A stretch of DNA of 64,000 nt. Source: Eutypella sp. D-1 (lineage: Eukaryota > Ascomycota > Sordariomycetes > Xylariales > Diatrypaceae). The translations under genes were made by a program, and so were the position numbers. Below the pieces are notes generated by a model that was not told where the DNA came from, ran no database searches, and saw only the letters and a program-made list of their open reading frames with translations. This document shows positions 61,080-64,000 of the stretch, piece by piece (position 1 is the stretch's first letter; each line of letters begins with the position of its first letter). Location of the stretch: positions 1,674,001 to 1,738,000 of the forward strand of contig JAJTTP010000009.1 of the NCBI GenBank assembly GCA_023313575.1. The letters are read 5' to 3'.

Positions 61080-61726
61080 CATATATACCTAAGTACCTCG
61101 AAGTATGTGTGATTATTCCAAAAGATGGAGGGGCAGGGTGTGAAGGAGGAAAAGGGGCAGATAAGGGAGCTGGGGAGATAAGAGATAACGATGCATTACA
61201 TAATCACAGATAGCTTGAATATGATAGACCCACTATTACGTGTAGCTGCCCCTCTGCCCCTCCACTAATCCCTTCTCCAGGGCTATCATTGATGGCCGCA
61301 AGTACCCCGGCAAAACATTTTCTCCAATCTGATAGGCTGCCTAGCACATGCGTGGGGCCTATCTTGGCCTGGAAGCTATCCTGCAAGGCGGGGACCTCAA
61401 CCTCATAGTTAGTACCTAAGTATGTATGTAGGTGGTGTAGAAGCTGCTAGGCGCCAATAACCAAGCAATAACTTTTTTGAGCTGGCCACTAATTAGAGCA
61501 AATCTCCAGGGTTTACATAGCAGCAACCCAAACAACCTTAGAACTTACAACCTGAACATTACAACACCACACATCCTCCCCGATTCCCCGAGTACCAACA
61601 TAACACTCACCACGTTCTCGTGTCTTAAAAAGTCTTTTTTCAAAATTAGGAGACCGCGGAGGAAGATATCCTCTTTTCCAAAAAGCCAAAAGATTACCCG
61701 GGGACCGCCCAGAAACCTTCTTCAAG

Positions 61727-63776
61727 ATGCAGGCGCCCGTTTTGGTTATGAGTGAGTGAACCCCTCTATTCTCGGGATGTCTTCTCTTTTTTTCTTTCTT
61801 CTTCTTCTTGATAACTATATATCGTGTACCGAGATATCATGATGACTACTGAAGTACTGTGCTAACTTTTGAACCCCCCCCCCCCAACTAGACACCCAGA
61901 GTGGTGAGAGACAGACAGGTCGGAAAGCTCAGTTATCCAACATTGCCGCCGCCAAGACGTATGTGCGAGTTGGCTCTGCTCCTCCGCTTCTCTACTTTTC
62001 TACTTCTCTGCTCCTCTGCTCCTCCGCATGCTTCCAAAAAATACTTACTTACCTACCATCTACGCGTAGTGTCTCCGATATCATCCGATCATGTCTCGGT
62101 CCCAAGGCCATGTTGAAGATGCTGCTCGACCCCATGGGTGGTATAGTCCTCACCAACGACGGCCATGCTATTCTGCGAGAGATTGAGGTGTCGCATCCCG
62201 CCGCCAAGAGTATGATCGAGCTTAGCAGGACACAGGACGAGGAAGTTGGTGACGGCACCACATCAGTCATCATTCTAGGTATGCTTCTAACTATGCGTAT
62301 GCGCGTAAAATAGCTATAAAGCACCGCGTAGTCCTAACCTTTTTTTCAGGCGGTGAGATCCTTGCACAGGCCCTACCTCAACTCGAACGGAATATACACC
62401 CCGTCGTCATCATTTCCGCCTTCAAGCGCGCTTTGAAGGATGCCCTCCAGATAATCGACGAGATCTCCCTGCCCATCGACATCGACGATGACAAGGCTAT
62501 GAACAGCTTAATATCTTCCTCCATCGGCACCAAGTTTGTCTCCAGATGGTCCGACCTGATGTGCAGCTTGGCTCTCAACGCCGTCCGCACCGTTACCTGG
62601 GAGGTCGGTAATGGCAAGCGCGAGGTCGACATCAAGCGATACGCTCGTGTAGAGAAGGTGCCCGGCGGAGAGATCGAGGACAGCAGGGTCTTGGACGGCG
62701 TTATGCTGAACAAGGACATCACGCACCCCAAGATGCGAAGGAGGATCGAGAACCCCAGGATCGTGTTGCTCGATTGCAACCTGGAGTACAAGAAGGGAGA
62801 GTCGCAGACGCAAATCGAGATTACCAAGGAGGAGGACTGGAACCGCATTCTACAGATCGAGGAGGAAGCTGTCAAGTCTATGTGCGAGGCCGTCTTGGCC
62901 GTTAAGCCCGACCTGGTTATCACCGAGAAGGGCGTCTCTGACCTGGCGCAACACTACTTCATGAAGGCGAACGTCACCGCTCTTCGGAGAGTGCGCAAGA
63001 CGGACAACAACAGAATAGCCAGGGCAACGGGAGCGACCATCGTGAACCGCGTGGAGGACATCCAGGAGTCCGACGTGGGCACCAAGTGCGGCCTGTTTGA
63101 GATCGAGAAGATTGGCGACGAGTACTTCAGCTTCCTCACCAAGTGCCGGACGCCCAAGGCCTGCACCGTCCTCCTCCGGGGCCCTTCGAAGGACATCCTG
63201 AACGAGATCGAGCGGAACCTGCAGGACGCCATGGGCGTGGCCCGCAACGTCCTGTTCCACCCCCGGCTCTCGCCCGGCGGCGGCGCGACGGAGATGGCGG
63301 TAGCCGTCCGGCTCGGCCAGCTGGCCAAGAGCATCGAGGGCGTGCAGCAGTGGCCCTACCGGGCCGTCGCCGACGCCCTCGAGGTCATCCCCCGCACGCT
63401 CATCCAGAACGCGGGCGCAAGCCCCGTCCGCGTGCTCACCGAGCTGCGCGCCAAGCAGACCGAGGGCAAGAGCTCTTGGGGCATCAACGGCGAGACGGGC
63501 GCCATCGCCGACATGAACGACTACGGCATCTGGGAGCCCGAGGCCATCAAGCTCCAGAGCATCAAGACCGCCATCGAGGTAAGCCTGCTTTCACATCTAC
63601 GTCATAGAAGACGGGAAACAAAAAAAACTATTATCATAAGAGGGAATGAACATGCCATGCTGACTTTTTTTCGATCTCTCTAGGCCGCCTGTTTGTTGCT
63701 GAGAGTCGACGATATCTGCAGTGCTAAGACGGGACAGCAAGGAGTGACCCCGGGAGTGGGCGGCGGAGACGACTAA
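61727..63776 (+). CDS. cct3: Chaperonin CCT subunit gamma (TCP-1 gamma)
   Basis: One of eight subunits of the cytosolic TRiC/CCT ring that folds tubulin and actin with ATP. Exons 61727-61751, 61892-61958, 62070-62278, 62350-63578 and 63684-63776; introns of 140, 111, 71 and 105 nt; 540 aa, the normal length. Exon 1 is only 25 nt (MQAPVLVM + 1 nt). Visible landmarks: the N-terminus [20 protein letters not shown], the nucleotide-binding segments [18 protein letters not shown] and GDGTTS (residues 91-96), the equatorial loop [16 protein letters not shown], and the gamma-specific C-terminal stretch [19 protein letters not shown] ending GVGGGDD. Exon 4 is strongly GC-biased at third positions, consistent with high expression. 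All splice joins restore conserved sequence. Confidence 0.96.
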
Positions 63777-64000
63777 GAAAAAAGGAGAAACGAAGGCAGG
63801 CGAGGCAACGGCAATGGCAATGGCTGGGAACACGACCTAAGACTCAGCACCACCCCCCCCCCCCCATGTGTACCATCATCTGAGATAGTCATGAAAGACT
63901 GGACATAGAAGAAGAAAGAAAAAAAAGGTTCACTGGGATAGAGAAATGCAACAAAAAGAGAAGAGAAACGGCTCTATTGCTGCCATTACCAGTAGTTGAT
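63777..64000. other. cct3 3' flank
   Basis: A C-rich run (13 C at about 63853-63865) and A/G-rich sequence; probably 3' UTR. No other gene begins before the window ends. Confidence 0.5.

Larger units (their letters stand above)
39902..61726. other. Gene desert, 22 kb
   Basis: No gene I can support. Frames rarely pass 110 codons; the longest, 191 codons on the minus strand at 50253-50828, has no domain or compositional signal. I see no transposase, reverse transcriptase, integrase or long terminal repeat, and no strong RIP-type AT collapse. Local structure includes a GT/G-rich stretch at about 40240-40310, the hairpins and palindromes listed separately, and GC-richer islands near 55.1-55.5 kb and 58.3-58.6 kb that could be remnants of decayed genes. 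The last 300 bp are the cct3 promoter; I see no canonical heat-shock element there. Confidence 0.5.

Overview
The window is nuclear DNA from a filamentous ascomycete fungus (Pezizomycotina, most likely a Sordariomycete; this is inferred from protein features, not from a database match). The evidence is spliceosomal introns of about 50-165 nt with GTAAGT/GTATGT-like donors and CAG/TAG acceptors, single-gene transcription units, fungal-type Shugoshin, Ecl1 and kelch surface proteins, and no bacterial-style operons. I placed introns by hand from splice signals, reading-frame continuity and protein-family knowledge.

Layout. 1-26 kb is gene-bearing. It holds the 3' part of shugoshin (sgo1, +), VPS29 of the retromer (-), alanine-glyoxylate aminotransferase (agx1, +), exportin-1 (xpo1/crm1, +, nine exons), a large intronless four-helix membrane protein of unknown function (+), a secreted, membrane-anchored kelch-repeat protein (-) and a class II aldolase/adducin-domain protein (+). 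A small unplaced ORF (23353-23631) lies between the last two. 25.6-61.7 kb is almost empty: in 36 kb the only convincing gene is an ecl1-family zinc-binding protein (-, 39108-39569). The last 2.3 kb carry cct3, the gamma subunit of the cytosolic chaperonin (+), complete with five exons.

The genes are mostly housekeeping and do not form an obvious pathway: chromosome cohesion (Sgo1), endosomal recycling (Vps29), glyoxylate/glycine metabolism (Agx1), nuclear export (Xpo1), folding of tubulin and actin (Cct3) and stress/lifespan signalling (Ecl1). The two surface-type genes at 17.3-22.6 kb are convergent neighbours.

The non-coding DNA is rich in short TACCTA/TAGGTA words, sometimes arranged as perfect hairpins, and in microsatellites and long homopolymers. 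I found no convincing tRNA, rRNA, CRISPR array, intact transposon or telomere repeat. I did not find a clear new multi-gene system. The items most worth following are the gene desert with its TAGGTA hairpins, the orphan 92-residue ORF, the alternative starts of agx1, and a threonine in Xpo1 at the leptomycin-sensitive cysteine position.
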